In this document: positions 50,706-61,408 of the stretch, piece after piece | How positions within the stretch are numbered: the first letter of the stretch is position 1 | Layout: each line of letters opens with the position of its first letter | Source of the DNA: Kudoa neothunni | Lineage: Eukaryota > Cnidaria | DNA length: 64,000 nucleotides | Assembly: GCA_964304625.1 (NCBI GenBank) | Contig: OZ199839.1 | Span: forward strand, 2,170,001-2,234,000 | Direction of reading: 5' to 3' | The notes under the pieces: model-generated | The model's input: the letters and a program-made list of their open reading frames with translations, nothing else | Databases searched by the model: none | Told to the model about the DNA's origin: nothing | Position numbers and translations under genes: made by a program

Positions 50706-52442
50706 TCAGAGCGAATGCTGTTGTTCCCATATTTGAATATAGGATTCGGAGATGGGGATCATTTGAGGCATAATTTCTTTGATATGAAGATCTTGAATTT
50801 CGAACCATTTATCCAAACCTTTGTGGTAGATTTGCAATAGATAGGCGGGTTTATCAGCTCCATCAAGCATAGACTCTTGACTTATCACGACATTAGCAAT
50901 AAGACGATAAACGATAGAGGTATTGGGAGGGAGATTTTTCAATGTCTCATGATCGACAAACTCGGTCATATCCAAACAGTTGATATTGAAATTGACGATA
51001 GTGGGGTTTCTTTCGGTGAAAAAATAGTTGTAGCTGAAACGTTTCAGACAGAAAACCAGGTATTTGGGTAATTGAACAAACGAGAAGCGTCGAATTTCGT
51101 AGGTTGGTGTAATATGCTCTTTGATGCCGTTATACTTTTCCAATAGTTCGTGAAGTGATATTTGAGCGATAACATTGCCTTCGATTTCGTCTTTGAAAAG
51201 AGGTGGTGGCGGTATCTCAAGAGGAACAAATAAGAATGGTTGTAATTGAGTGTGAGTTTCATTTGGTCGTGCCACCGCGTCATCATCTTCCAATTCACCC
51301 AATTCGTTGATTTTCATCTGTCGAATCAAAACTTTGATTTTCCCACGGAACGTTCTAGCAATATGAAAGATATATTAGAGGAATTTTTCAAACTCAACCT
51401 TCGACAACTCACTTGTACACAATAGAATTTTTATTTCGATTATTCCAATTGAGAGATTGATGAAGGTTGTTGAGCAGCCAGGCGAGAAATTGAATAGGGT
51501 CGCTTTGTTTCTCGAGATTGAAGCGTTTCTTACTGGCTAACACCACAGCCTACATAACCAAATACACATAATAGCACTTTCACAACCAATCTATTCCAAC
51601 AGCACTACCTGAACCATTTCGTGTGGACTGATATGCGATCTGAAATTGATACTGTTCCATAGTTTGCGTGTTAATTCGCCAAATCGAATCAACAAAGTGT
51701 AAAGATTGTCACTTGATGGTCGTCTTATATCGACGTAGTTTTGGTCGTTGAGAAAAAAGTTTCGAAAAGGTTGTACAAATGTTAACGACTGTAATACCAC
51801 GTTCATATAATCAGTCTCTTTGATATTGTTCATACCTAACACACCAGGATGATAGGTTGAACCATCTAGACATCGAAGAGTCTTCTGATGATCCACATTA
51901 GGATCCTCCAACCCTTCGATGTAATGCCGATCAAAATGTGGTTTCACTTGACGTTTGATATCGTCAAGCGAAGAATCCACAATCTCGTAATTGTCAGGAA
52001 GACAATAAAATTTTAACGATTCCAAATTTATCCATACGTAGTGTCCGTATTCAACACTATGGATGTAGGCGTACGAATTCTTGTGTCGGCCCTGGAAATA
52101 CTTTCCACATACCAAACACGCATACACATTCAAATGTGTTAATGAAACAGAACACAATTTTTCAAAATCGAAATCCAAGACAGCACGATTAATTGTGTCA
52201 AGATAGGGGCATTGTTGCTGACCATTGGCAACAATCTCGTCGACCCACTGTTCCTCCTCCTCCTCCTCCATGTTGATCTCATCATTCAATTCTACAATAG
52301 GTTTTGTTTCGATAGCTTGTAATTTTTCCACCGAAGATTCAACGCGGGTTGATTTTTTAGGTTTTTCTGTAGTTGTTTTTGTTTTTTTGTTACTTTTTCC
52401 TACTTTTTGCTTTCGGGACGATTTCTGCTGTTTTTTAACCAT
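50706..52442 (-). CDS. USP39: USP39 / Sad1, catalytically dead USP of the tri-snRNP
   Basis: Splicing factor needed for U4/U6.U5 tri-snRNP function; despite its USP fold it is not a working protease. Exons 52442-51609, 51549-51413 and 51354-50706 join in phase to 539 residues (human 565); introns are 59 and 58 bp. Residues 1-80 form a Lys-rich then acidic leader. The zinc-finger UBP domain follows (CPYLDTINRAVLDFDFEKLC, ACLVCGKYFQGR, YAYIHS). The USP domain starts GMNNIKETDYMNVVLQ, with Asp where active USPs have the catalytic Cys, as in human USP39. The C-terminus is strongly conserved (KRFSYNYFFTERNPTIVNF, LPQM-type end read here as MPQMIPISESYIQIW). The start is the first ATG of the frame. 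An NRF1 palindrome lies 114 bases upstream. It converges with the STAM-like gene. Confidence 0.95.
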
Positions 52443-52555
52443 GATTTTAATATATCTGTGATTAATTATAAGAAGACTCAGTTGCTGCTACAATATATAA
52501 AATTCGGATAGATTATGGTGGCAATACCAAGCAATCCGACCCAAATTGATATAGT

Positions 52556-52568
52556 GGCGCATGCGCAG
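52556..52568. promoter_or_regulatory. NRF1 palindrome upstream of USP39
   Basis: GGCGCATGCGCAG, which contains the exact NRF1 core GCGCATGCGC, about 114 bases before the USP39 start. Confidence 0.6.
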
Positions 52569-54284
52569 AGTTGTATTTTCATTTTGAGCATTGCGTTGGT
52601 TAATTTCCAATAAATTCTATTAACTGAAACCAATCGAATATCTTGGATTATATTTTTAGTTAAATAAGATCGAACGAGACTATTAAAATAAACATGTATG
52701 GAAGTCACATGTCTCATATTTTTATACATGTACATAGAACAGGTAACATTAGTTAGAGCTAGAAATACTGATATCGTTTGTCGATTTCACATCTGGATTA
52801 CTTGCTGTATTTGTTAAAATTAGCTGATGCCATAATAAACATCTCTCAAATGATGTTAAATAGTTTGTGTTATATTAACTTGCTTAGGAATGTTTAAATC
52901 TCTTTTATATTAAAAAAGAATTGATCGGAAAAATTTCTTATTGTTTTAAATAAAAAAACTTCGAACAACTTCAAATAATACATATTACTTAGTTAACCCT
53001 CGAAGGACCGTGCTCAAAAAATTTAAGCGTGTAACCATGGGGGTAGCTCAGCTACCTCAGAAGTTTTCTATGATAGCGATTGTATTTTCTCTTCATTTTT
53101 TGAATTTACAAATAGTTTATTTATGAATATTAAAAACAGTGTTCGAATAATCGAATTGATAAGTGAATCACTAGGAACTTTCAAGAACATTTCAATAAGC
53201 GTTACCAATATAATCTCTTACAATCTATCTTAATGTTAAATTATAAAGTAAACAATAATACTTCAAATTCTTTCCGATCGGTAGTAAATAAAATAAATGC
53301 TTCTCGGTTATTCTTTTCGCAAACAATAACACAAACGGCAATGCATCCTGTGGGTTATGCACACGGTTGACCATGGCAATCTCAACATTGATTGGTGGAT
53401 TATATTTGATCTAATTCACTGAACGAAATAAAAATGTATGTTATGGTCCAAGTTTTAATTAATGTTTATTATGGGGGGTTTTCTTATTAGGTTATATTTC
53501 CTCAAAATTAGTTTATTCTTTTCTTCATTCAATTATTTTTTTAACCACACTAATCAAATATTTAAATTTGAATCGAAATTGAATAATTTAATCCATTATG
53601 ATATTATTGCACATAGAAAGAAAATATGTATGAATGTTCTAGGACAAATTGAAGCGTCATATCTTAATAAATGATGAACATTAATGAATGTTATAAAAAC
53701 AAATCAAAAATATGATACCGCCCCTAACTATAGAGAATTAACACGTTTTTATGAGTATTAACCCTTCCAGGGACCAAGCGGGGTTTATCGTGACCCCATT
53801 TTCGGTAAATCTTATTTTTATAAATGAAAACCTCGTAGACTTCAATATAAAATTCACTCACTCTTAGAAAATATATTCATATACTAAATAAACTCAAATT
53901 TTTGAAAAATATTAGAATATTTTAAAGGTACTTTTGTGAGATTATTTTGTTATCATAAAAAAGAAGAAAATGATTAAATATAAGTTCCTATTAATATTTC
54001 TCATTATTGGATAACGTTTAAAAATGTTACTGATATTAGAACTAAATAAATTGATTACAGGGACAACATTTTTTTACTAAGAGATTAACATTTGGGATGA
54101 AGGAATCTTTGGTTTCTAATTTCTACGGATAAAAATTCAAATACCTTAATTATAATAGTTACAACAAAATTAATTTTGACTCATTGTATCAGATAAGAAC
54201 TATTTAGATATACCTTTGACTAAATACGCTAAATTTATTTACATAAGCTGATGCATTTGTTGAGTTTGTTAAGTACGGAAAAAA
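52569..54284. other. No gene; two TTAA-CCCT element ends
   Basis: TTAACCCTCGAAGGACC near 52995 and TTAACCCTTCCAGGGACC near 53759 look like left ends of piggyBac-type elements; the second is followed by GGGGTTTATCGTGACCCC. I could not find matching right ends. An open frame at 53462-53674 is not convincing. Confidence 0.35.
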
Positions 54285-54297
54285 AATTAAGATAAAT

Positions 54298-54703
54298 TAT
54301 TTTTTACAAGGTAAAACCCTTGGCGCAACTTATTAAGGTTGTGGAATTCTGGTTGGTTAGACCTCTTCCATTAACGCTGTTGGCACCGCGGATGCGGTAA
54401 TGTGGGACTTTAGCCCATTAAATATCCTCGGCTCAGGGCGACTACCACCCCAAACCCTATCATCTCTTTAAGGACGTTGGCTCTGTAAGGGCTGCAAATT
54501 ACTTGCCTGTCGATGGGTTCCGGAGATTCAAACTCCTATTCACGCGAATTTGGCTGCCAGTGCATCCCACTCCACAGCAAACGTACATTTCAACCACAGC
54601 CCCCAAATCCAAATATGGGATAGAGTCCCACCGATGGATTCGAACCCATTACCTCAAGGCTCTGAGTCCGAGTGTCACAGCGATGTGTTATCTGTCCTCG
54701 GCT
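54298..54703 (-). mobile_element. tRNA-derived SINE with 13-bp target duplication
   Basis: On the minus strand the element starts AGCCGAGGACAG, covering a Pol III A box. About 55 bases on it has an exact B box, GGTTCGAATCC. A tRNA-unrelated body follows and the element ends near ACCTTGTAAAAAATA. Both sides carry AATTAAGATAAAT (54285-54297 and 54704-54716), which marks LINE-driven retroposition. The head does not fold into a working tRNA. Confidence 0.85.
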
Positions 54704-54975
54704 AATTAAGATAAATGCATCACTACCTTCCTTAACGCTTCTAAGGAGTAAATAAATTATACCATGAGAAGTTACTCCCTATAAAAAGCAAAATTTAACT
54801 CCCGTTTTTCGTAATTCGATTTCTTTTCGGTTCAAAATAATAAGACGCATTTTAGTCTATACCGCGAAAATCGTAATATTCCCATGTGCTCGTATAGTAG
54901 AAACATCCATCATTAAAATATGTATATAATTGATATGAGGTTTAAAATTTATCTAATTGAGATCGATAATCTCAT

Positions 54976-54987
54976 CGCGCAAGCGCA
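54976..54987. promoter_or_regulatory. NRF1-like palindrome
   Basis: CGCGCAAGCGCA about 360 bases beyond the 3' end of MZT1. On the minus strand, an ATGATGGATG start follows about 55 bases downstream; its leader resembles that near 46250-46300, so the two may be related copies. No gene could be built here. Confidence 0.35.
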
Positions 54988-55349
54988 TAGATAATTACAC
55001 AATGACGAGTTTAACGTTGTGTAATATGCGCAATAGATAGAGGTTGTTGCAAAATTGTAAGCTTTTTTATCGCAATTTAAAATGAAATCGAATATATTAC
55101 AGTATCACAACTCAAAAATTCAGTATTATCACTTAAACACAATTAAACTATAATTTAACAAATATTTCAATTTGAGCCAATAAATAAAAAATTTCTAACA
55201 AATATACGGGAGTTTTAAAAATTGTAGACAAAATCTATGAAGCAAAAACATTATAAGAGATATCGATGCAAATCTCAATAGATTTTGGAGAGAGCGTGGA
55301 ATAAAAAACCAAAGAATTAAATAAAGACAAACAAACAAACTATAAATAT

Positions 55350-55581
55350 TTAATTATCTCGCAAATAATTCAAAACAAGCGCCAAAGCTTCCGGATTCAC
55401 GTCCTGTTCACACAGTAAAATACACAAACGTAAACTTTCTTCATCCAATCCAGTTTCCAATTTATCTGACAACTGCTTCACAACTTAATTCATTATTCAA
55501 GGTATACAATTGATAGTAAACATAGTATTTACTGTTGAAGGTATTTGGATCGATTGCGTGTTGGAGATCAGCCGATGGCAT
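55350..55581 (-). CDS. MZT1: MOZART1, gamma-tubulin complex targeting protein
   Basis: Small protein that binds gamma-tubulin complex proteins and helps to recruit and activate gamma-tubulin ring complexes at spindle poles. Two exons, 55581-55533 and 55483-55350, join in phase over a 49-bp intron to 60 residues. The second exon gives the family core LETGLDEESLRLCILLCEQ followed by DVNPEALALVLNYLRD, against human LNTGLDMETLSICVRLCEQ and GINPEALSSVIKEL. Helix 1 spans the splice junction (NTFNIVKQLSDK). Human MZT1 has 82 residues; the difference is the missing Ala-rich N-terminus. The start is the ATG at 55581. A longer in-frame version from upstream codons is possible but would run into the shared promoter. 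It is divergent from DNAJC25, 123 bases away. Confidence 0.9.
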
Positions 55582-55704
55582 CCCGGTGAGAGAGATAAAG
55601 TAGGTCGCTATGCTCACGCATGCGCGTTGCATAGTTAAAACAACCTCAAACAATCGATCTCACTAACCATTGAGTAGATCAGGGGAAACGTTAAAAAGGA
55701 AATA
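55582..55704. promoter_or_regulatory. Bidirectional promoter of MZT1 and DNAJC25
   Basis: Only 123 bases separate the two start codons. It contains CACGCATGCGCG (55615-55626), matching the NRF1 core GCATGCGC, about 34 bases from the MZT1 start and 79 from the DNAJC25 start. No TATA box is evident. Confidence 0.6.
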
Positions 55705-57163
55705 ATGATTTTATTTATTTTTCTATTTGTTTTTGTTTCCAGCTGCATGAGTGTACACAATTCATATGGTTATTATAATATTTATTGTGGAATGGAAAAT
55801 TGTTACGATGGTAATTTTATAGTGGATGATAGTTATGATCAAATACTATGATTTTAGTGCTGAATGTCACCCGAAACTCTACTAAAGTAGTGTAAAATTC
55901 ACATTTGGGTTTTATGAGGTGATTTATAGTCTGAAATATCGCGGAAATTTCGCCGGATGGCCCTTAAATATCACCCCGATAGAAACAGTGTATGAGCTGA
56001 GTTGTTCATAATACAACCGATCAAATAGAATCACTTCTAATGATCAATTAAATAGGACCACGAAGCCAAAGCCATATACAATATGTTGACCACGGCTTAC
56101 GATGTAGGCTTAAGTTTACAATAATCAACCACATAATCATTAACAATAATTTCCATATGGAATTTATTTAGACTCTCAAGGACGATGCTACCAGAGAAGA
56201 ATACAATTATTTTCTGGACCATCCTGGTCAATATTTATACATTGAATCACCAGAAAATAATTTGATAATTTGTGTTTGGTGTAGATCAACGCTATAGAAA
56301 CTATTATATGTATTACCAGAGAAGTGTACAGAATTACATCGATATTCGATTGGTTATTGTGGGTTTGATTGTGACTATATCGATTTTCCAAGTAACTAAC
56401 ACACATAATATCTCACTATTTTGGTGGTTATAATAACCCACTTGAAATAGCATATAATATTGAAGCAAAATTATGAACTGGCTGTCCAACAAAGAATGCA
56501 AGATCCAAAGTTGCACCATTTGGTAGATTTTATGCAACTATTGACGGTTGCATGCATCGTAAATCAACAACCCAATAACATTTCACACAACTAGGCAAAA
56601 CAACAACTAAGCATCAAATATGCTTCCAATTCGACGGGTGGAAAAAAGAAAAAGTACATAGAGATTGACGATGAAGAGTACGAGAAAACACTCAAATCTC
56701 TCGTGGAAGAAACCTACTATTTTAAAAACGTGGTGAAAAAGCCAGACATGAAATCTCTTCTTGTGTATCAAGTTGCCACATTGCCTTATTTTTTGGGAAC
56801 CTGGTTGGCGTGGAAAGTTAGATGGTTCTACCATTACAACATTAAACAGTTGCCCTACTCCGCAGATGATCAAGCATATCTCACACGTCATTTTTTAAAA
56901 ATTGATTCCAATCGATGGAATGTATGTGATTGCGAAGTTAACATCGAGCTCCCCTCCCTAATTTTATCTAGTTGTTGAGTGAAGATGAACGTCTAGATTT
57001 GATCCACCTGAAACTGTGGATTCCACAAAATTTGCACGTGACTTTATGTTACTTCTGTGAAATTAATCCATTACCACTGTGTGCTTAGGATTACAACCAA
57101 ACCTTGGAGGATTACGCAAGAGAAAAATTATCAAAAGATAACAAACACAAAATTGTCAAGTGA
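55705..57163 (+). CDS. DNAJC25: DNAJC25, ER membrane J-protein
   Basis: Membrane-bound Hsp40 of the ER that would present an HPD-bearing J domain to lumenal Hsp70. Ten exons join in phase to 314 residues: 55705-55810, 55858-55886, 55930-55989, 56056-56103, 56172-56226, 56285-56391, 56451-56522, 56595-56921, 56972-57037 and 57089-57163. Introns are 43-72 bp. A signal peptide (MILFIFLFVFVSSCMS) is followed by the J domain (ENCYDVLNVTRNSTK, RRMALKYHPDRNS, TAYDTLKDDATREEYNYFLD). A first membrane span follows (RLVIVGLIVTISIF), then a Lys-rich loop, a second span (LLVYQVATLPYFLGTWLAW), the signature WFYHYNIKQLPYSADD and a LKLWIPQN tail. Human DNAJC25 has 360 residues and the same order. No single exon except the eighth would stand out as an open frame. 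Confidence 0.93.
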
Positions 57164-57613
57164 TCACTGAATTATAGTTGTTTCGCCGAATTATTATTGT
57201 TGTTCCTGTGTAGACGTTACCTTCGAAAAAACCAAGGAGAGCAAATTCAGCTCGATTTTTAACTGAAAATTATATATTGATGGATTAATGTAGTGTTTTA
57301 CTGATTTGTTCAACTTGGTGTGATACTTTTTAATATGCGCGCGATTGATTCTATACAAAAATCAGACAAATGTTGGGCGTTTACATGTATTGCGCGATAT
57401 GTTTTTCGTTCTAAGTTTTACATTAGTGAATTATATTATCTATGTATTTTCCATGTTCATTTTTTTACATTTAATGTTGAAATATTTTGGTGGATGTATA
57501 TGCGCGTTAGTAATAGTTAATTGTTTTTCTAATTCACAGTATAGTTAGTGATCGCCTTATCGTTGTTTAAGTTGAAAAATTCGGCGACTAAAATCGATGT
57601 TTATTTTGGTTAG

Positions 57614-57639
57614 TTCAGCAGCGCTTGCGCGCCGCTGAA
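57614..57639. repeat. GC-rich imperfect palindrome
   Basis: TTCAGCAGCGC and GCGCCGCTGAA flank a TTGCGC-type centre, placing the NRF1-like core inside a larger inverted repeat. It lies 450 bases after DNAJC25 and just before dispersed repeat copy B. Confidence 0.45.
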
Positions 57640-57649
57640 CGCCCAGGCT

Positions 57650-58122
57650 GCCGGGGTGGGTTTTTTTTATTTTTTACAAAATCCTCAGTTTCTATTGAAA
57701 ACCTGTAAACATCGAATAATAACACAAGTTATTATATGTGTGGCATTAATATTTATATTTTTAATCACATATTCTATTCAGATTATATCATACAGGGTTT
57801 AAACATTTACCATATTGAATGACAACACATTTGTTGAACGTAAAACGATTACATTATTACTCGGTAAACATTGTCGCATATTATTAGAAAATTTTAACGT
57901 CATTTATAAACATGTATTGAACTATGAAATAATTAATTTTGAGCACTTTGTTCTATACTAGACATTAAGTATGAGTGAGTTTTCGCGCCAAAAAATTGCA
58001 GTAATACGTTGATAAATTTAAACTTAATATCTAAGAACGTATTTATAGAACCAGAAGATTAACAACTTTAATAGACACGATTCGATTTTTTGTTGTAAGT
58101 TGAATTAGCGTTTTTCAAACCC
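57650..58122 (+). repeat. Dispersed repeat, copy B (unclassified)
   Basis: Same family and orientation as 20872-21508. It lacks the 185-bp hAT MITE of copy A, and it has about 40 extra bases near 57838-57880. Confidence 0.7.
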
Positions 58123-59275
58123 CGCGGGCAGATCTGTGAATACCTTAAATAAAAAAGTTGAAACAAAATCCCCACAAAAGCTTTTCTTATCAAAATCGAT
58201 AGCGGAGAAGGTCGAGAACTACAACAGAAACTAAATTTTTCTCAAACAAAATAATTGGCAGAAAAATGTCTCGAAACGCCTTTTTAACAAAATATGTTAA
58301 AAAGACTTGATTTTCTTGTAAATTCTATTTTGTTGTAGAGATAATTTTACGTTGCGATATTTACAAGCTAATTCGAATTCCGCCCTCTCTATTTCGATCC
58401 ATTAGGAAAGAAAACTATCAATTTATCTCCGGTTACTACCCATTCCAAGTTGGTTGGAAGATTGTAAATATTCCCGGAAAATAAAAGTCGAAACTTTTTT
58501 AAAAATTCGATGACTAAAATCTACTTTAACCGAAAACGGCGACTTTTTATTATAATGATTCTATTTAAGTATGCGGAAAAAGAATTTTGTACGATAAGAA
58601 TAGTAGGACAATTATTTTATTTGAGATGTAAAGAGAAACTACAATTCAACAAATATTTTCTTATATGATTTAACGAATATAATACGGTTTATATATCCAA
58701 TGTAATATTAATATTTAAAAGACTAATATATTTACCAATATTGGAAGTTACGTGACGCGACATTGTTTGTTCCCTCCTATAGGATTGCAAGGAAATTCAT
58801 ATCAATAGTTAGATAAGTATTGAATTAATAAAATAAATGCGATATTAAAATATTATTGAAATGTTGAATTCAAACAGCTTTTTGAACTATTATAAAGATG
58901 AAATAAGTTAAAATTATTTTTTCACTTTTTTCGAATCAAAAATTGGTAGAAATTACAAACAATTTTAACTAGGAAAGGCATAAATAAAGTTAGAGCTACG
59001 GAATCTAGTCTAATCGAGAGAATCGTCGTGTTGCAGTTTTTATTAATGAAAGTGTTAGATAAAATAAACTGTATTTTTTAGAGTGCTTAATAAATGAAAG
59101 GTGTAGCCGAACGTGGAAAAATTTTATGTTAACAAAATATAAAATAAATATAGGCTATATGAAATATTGATAGAATATTAAAAATAATAATACATTTTGG
59201 ATCTTAAACTTACTGAAATTAAAGATTACTTCACGTCGAATGAAAAAGAGGTGGGGTAATTTTTATTACAATGAA
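58123..59275. other. No supported gene
   Basis: AT-rich spacer between the converging DNAJC25 and MCU genes. Nothing recognised. Confidence 0.5.
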
Positions 59276-60281
59276 CTAATCTAGTTGGTTTGTATTTTTC
59301 TTTAATTTTTTCTTCATCTCGGTCGTGTAGATATAATTTTCCAGATTATTATTTGAATATTCCTATATTTATAAAGTAAGATTCTGCGTTGCAGAATAGG
59401 AACAACATCCCAAATTTACATACCTGCCTTGTCACTATATAATACATCATGACTATACAACTGGTACCGTAAGTGACAAAGTAAGTGACCGGTTCCATAA
59501 TATCCCACGAATAATCCACGAATGTCAAATGTGCTAAAAATCCAAACTGAAACGACATACATGACAGTGTTATCCATTGGGCGCGTTGGGCCTTTCTCAA
59601 ACATTTTAGATGATTACTATCCTGGGCATCCAATTCGTTCGGTGTATTTAAAGAATTTCCTTTATCGAGAGGATTCTAAAATCAAATTCAGCACATAGTT
59701 TGGGGCTAGTTCGATTGATACAGTTTGAGGCCATATTCCCTCTATCCAATCAACCTATCGATTACACACATAATTGAATGAAAATACTTGAGGTTAAACT
59801 GAATTCGAAAACAATTTTATCGTTATTCACTTTTATTTGGTGGGGTTGATCGTTGTATAAATAAAGCAGTAGAGTATTGTTTGCTATTTGACGTTGTTGT
59901 GCATCCGTCACTTTCACACACTCAATATCGCTGATTTCCCTCTTAATCGTTTTACTCATTTTGTCTATACTATCCACATAGGGATTAAATCGAAATTGAG
60001 TTTCTGTCGGAGAATTATCATTTTTTACATTAATTGCCAAATATTGTTTCTCGTGATACACTCCACTAACTACATAACCGAATATATTTTATTCTAAAAA
60101 ATCTTTAGCTGGATAATTGATAATACTTGTGGATAATGGTTTGATGAGCTTTCTAAAATAAGCTATTTTAATAATTACACTCAAAACACAATCAACGTTC
60201 AAAATACTTAAAGCCCTTGATTGAAAAACTGTACGAAGAAAACATATCCCACCTACCAAGCCCAAAATGTCTCGGAGTCAT
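59276..60281 (-). CDS. MCU: Mitochondrial calcium uniporter pore subunit, shortened
   Basis: Pore-forming subunit for calcium entry into mitochondria. Minus-strand exons are 60281-60208, 60065-59788, a 20-base microexon 59741-59722, 59675-59424 and 59362-59276. All phases agree, giving 236 residues (human 351). Exon 2 is the N-terminal matrix domain (VYHEKQYLAINV, FRFNPYVDSIDKM, LLLYLYNDQPHQIKV). Exon 4 has both membrane helices with the selectivity signature WDIMEPVTYF between them, and ends VTRQ. The last exon continues EYSNNNLENYIY, matching TRQEYVYPEARDRQYL. The coiled-coil linker before the first helix is about 35 residues against roughly 110 in human, and the C-terminal helix is halved. 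Exon 1 (MTPRHFGLGRWDMF) would supply the targeting peptide but rests only on phase; the microexon rests on phase and GT-AG ends. Confidence 0.85.
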
Positions 60282-61408
60282 TTCAAAGTATGTTTAGAAT
60301 AATCCTATTAAACTTAGCTGTTTGGTTGTTAATGGCCTTTAATTCTCACAGGTTTATTTGGAAATTTCATCATATCCATGACGATAAATGTAGTTATTAA
60401 GATCTCTGATACATGTTATGACAATGGGTCATTCAGACATGATTCCAAAATAATTATCCGATTCCTTATTAATTCCCTGAAATAACTTTGATTGACTTAA
60501 CCTTATTTACTCTAGATTATATAACTTTCAATTGTGCTGTTAATTATTTGATTTGTTAGTTTTACGTAATCATTACGACCCGATTTAGGATTTAGTGTTG
60601 CCGCTTCGCATTGGTTAAATTCTAAATAAGTAAATTTAATCAAGATCACCTAATCTGACGGAGATAACATGGAAAATCTTCATAAATATGTTCAATCATT
60701 TTTTTGAATTTAATTCTATCAAGAATTTGTTGGATGCTGAAAGACCAAAATTTAAGAAATAATAATTGTTTCATTTTTAATTTATCAAACTTAATTCTAA
60801 TTTTTTATTTCTCTCTATAAGTTAAAAAATTAGTTGTGTTATATATTATTATTTTAATGAATTTAATAGTTATTTCATGGATACATTTAAATTTGATTTT
60901 TAAAATGTCTAAATAGTAGATTAAGATTATTGTTATCGGGGTGGTTCGGTGAGGATTTTATAGTATTTTAGATAGGTACTTGCTATTGACACGTAAGTTT
61001 TTAATCCGAACTAGCAACCACGCTTGCGCACTGTCCATCTTTAATCCCGGTAACTCCTATTTATAGTTGACCTATAAAGTTTACTTTTTAGAATCTGCTG
61101 TATTTAATTATTTTTGGTCCATCGCTACTGCTCCTAGGGTCAAAAATAATTAAATGCAGTCGAAACCATACCTACCTGGATATTATGATCCGTGTCAATA
61201 GCCAATTCCTTGTTTGTTGGTACTTTTATTATCCAAGCACTGCTTTTTACAGAAAAAAGTGCACCCCGAACATTGAAATGTACGATAGAAAAATTGAATC
61301 CCTACCTAGCGAACTGTTAATCCTTTGAACCCCAATGTTGTTAACTGGCAACATTTTAATTTTGTGGGTGTATTAACCATTTAATTACATTTTTTAAATC
61401 TATGTTTT
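60282..61408. other. No supported gene
   Basis: Upstream of MCU. It contains CACGCTTGCGCA near 61019-61030, an NRF1-like site about 740 bases before the MCU start, followed by a block related to 49.27 kb. A 5' non-coding exon of MCU could start here. Confidence 0.35.

Noticed and set aside
54600-54703. tRNA gene suggested by A and B boxes
   Set aside because: No acceptor stem or anticodon arm can be formed, and a 406-bp unit with a 13-bp target duplication shows that it is a SINE.
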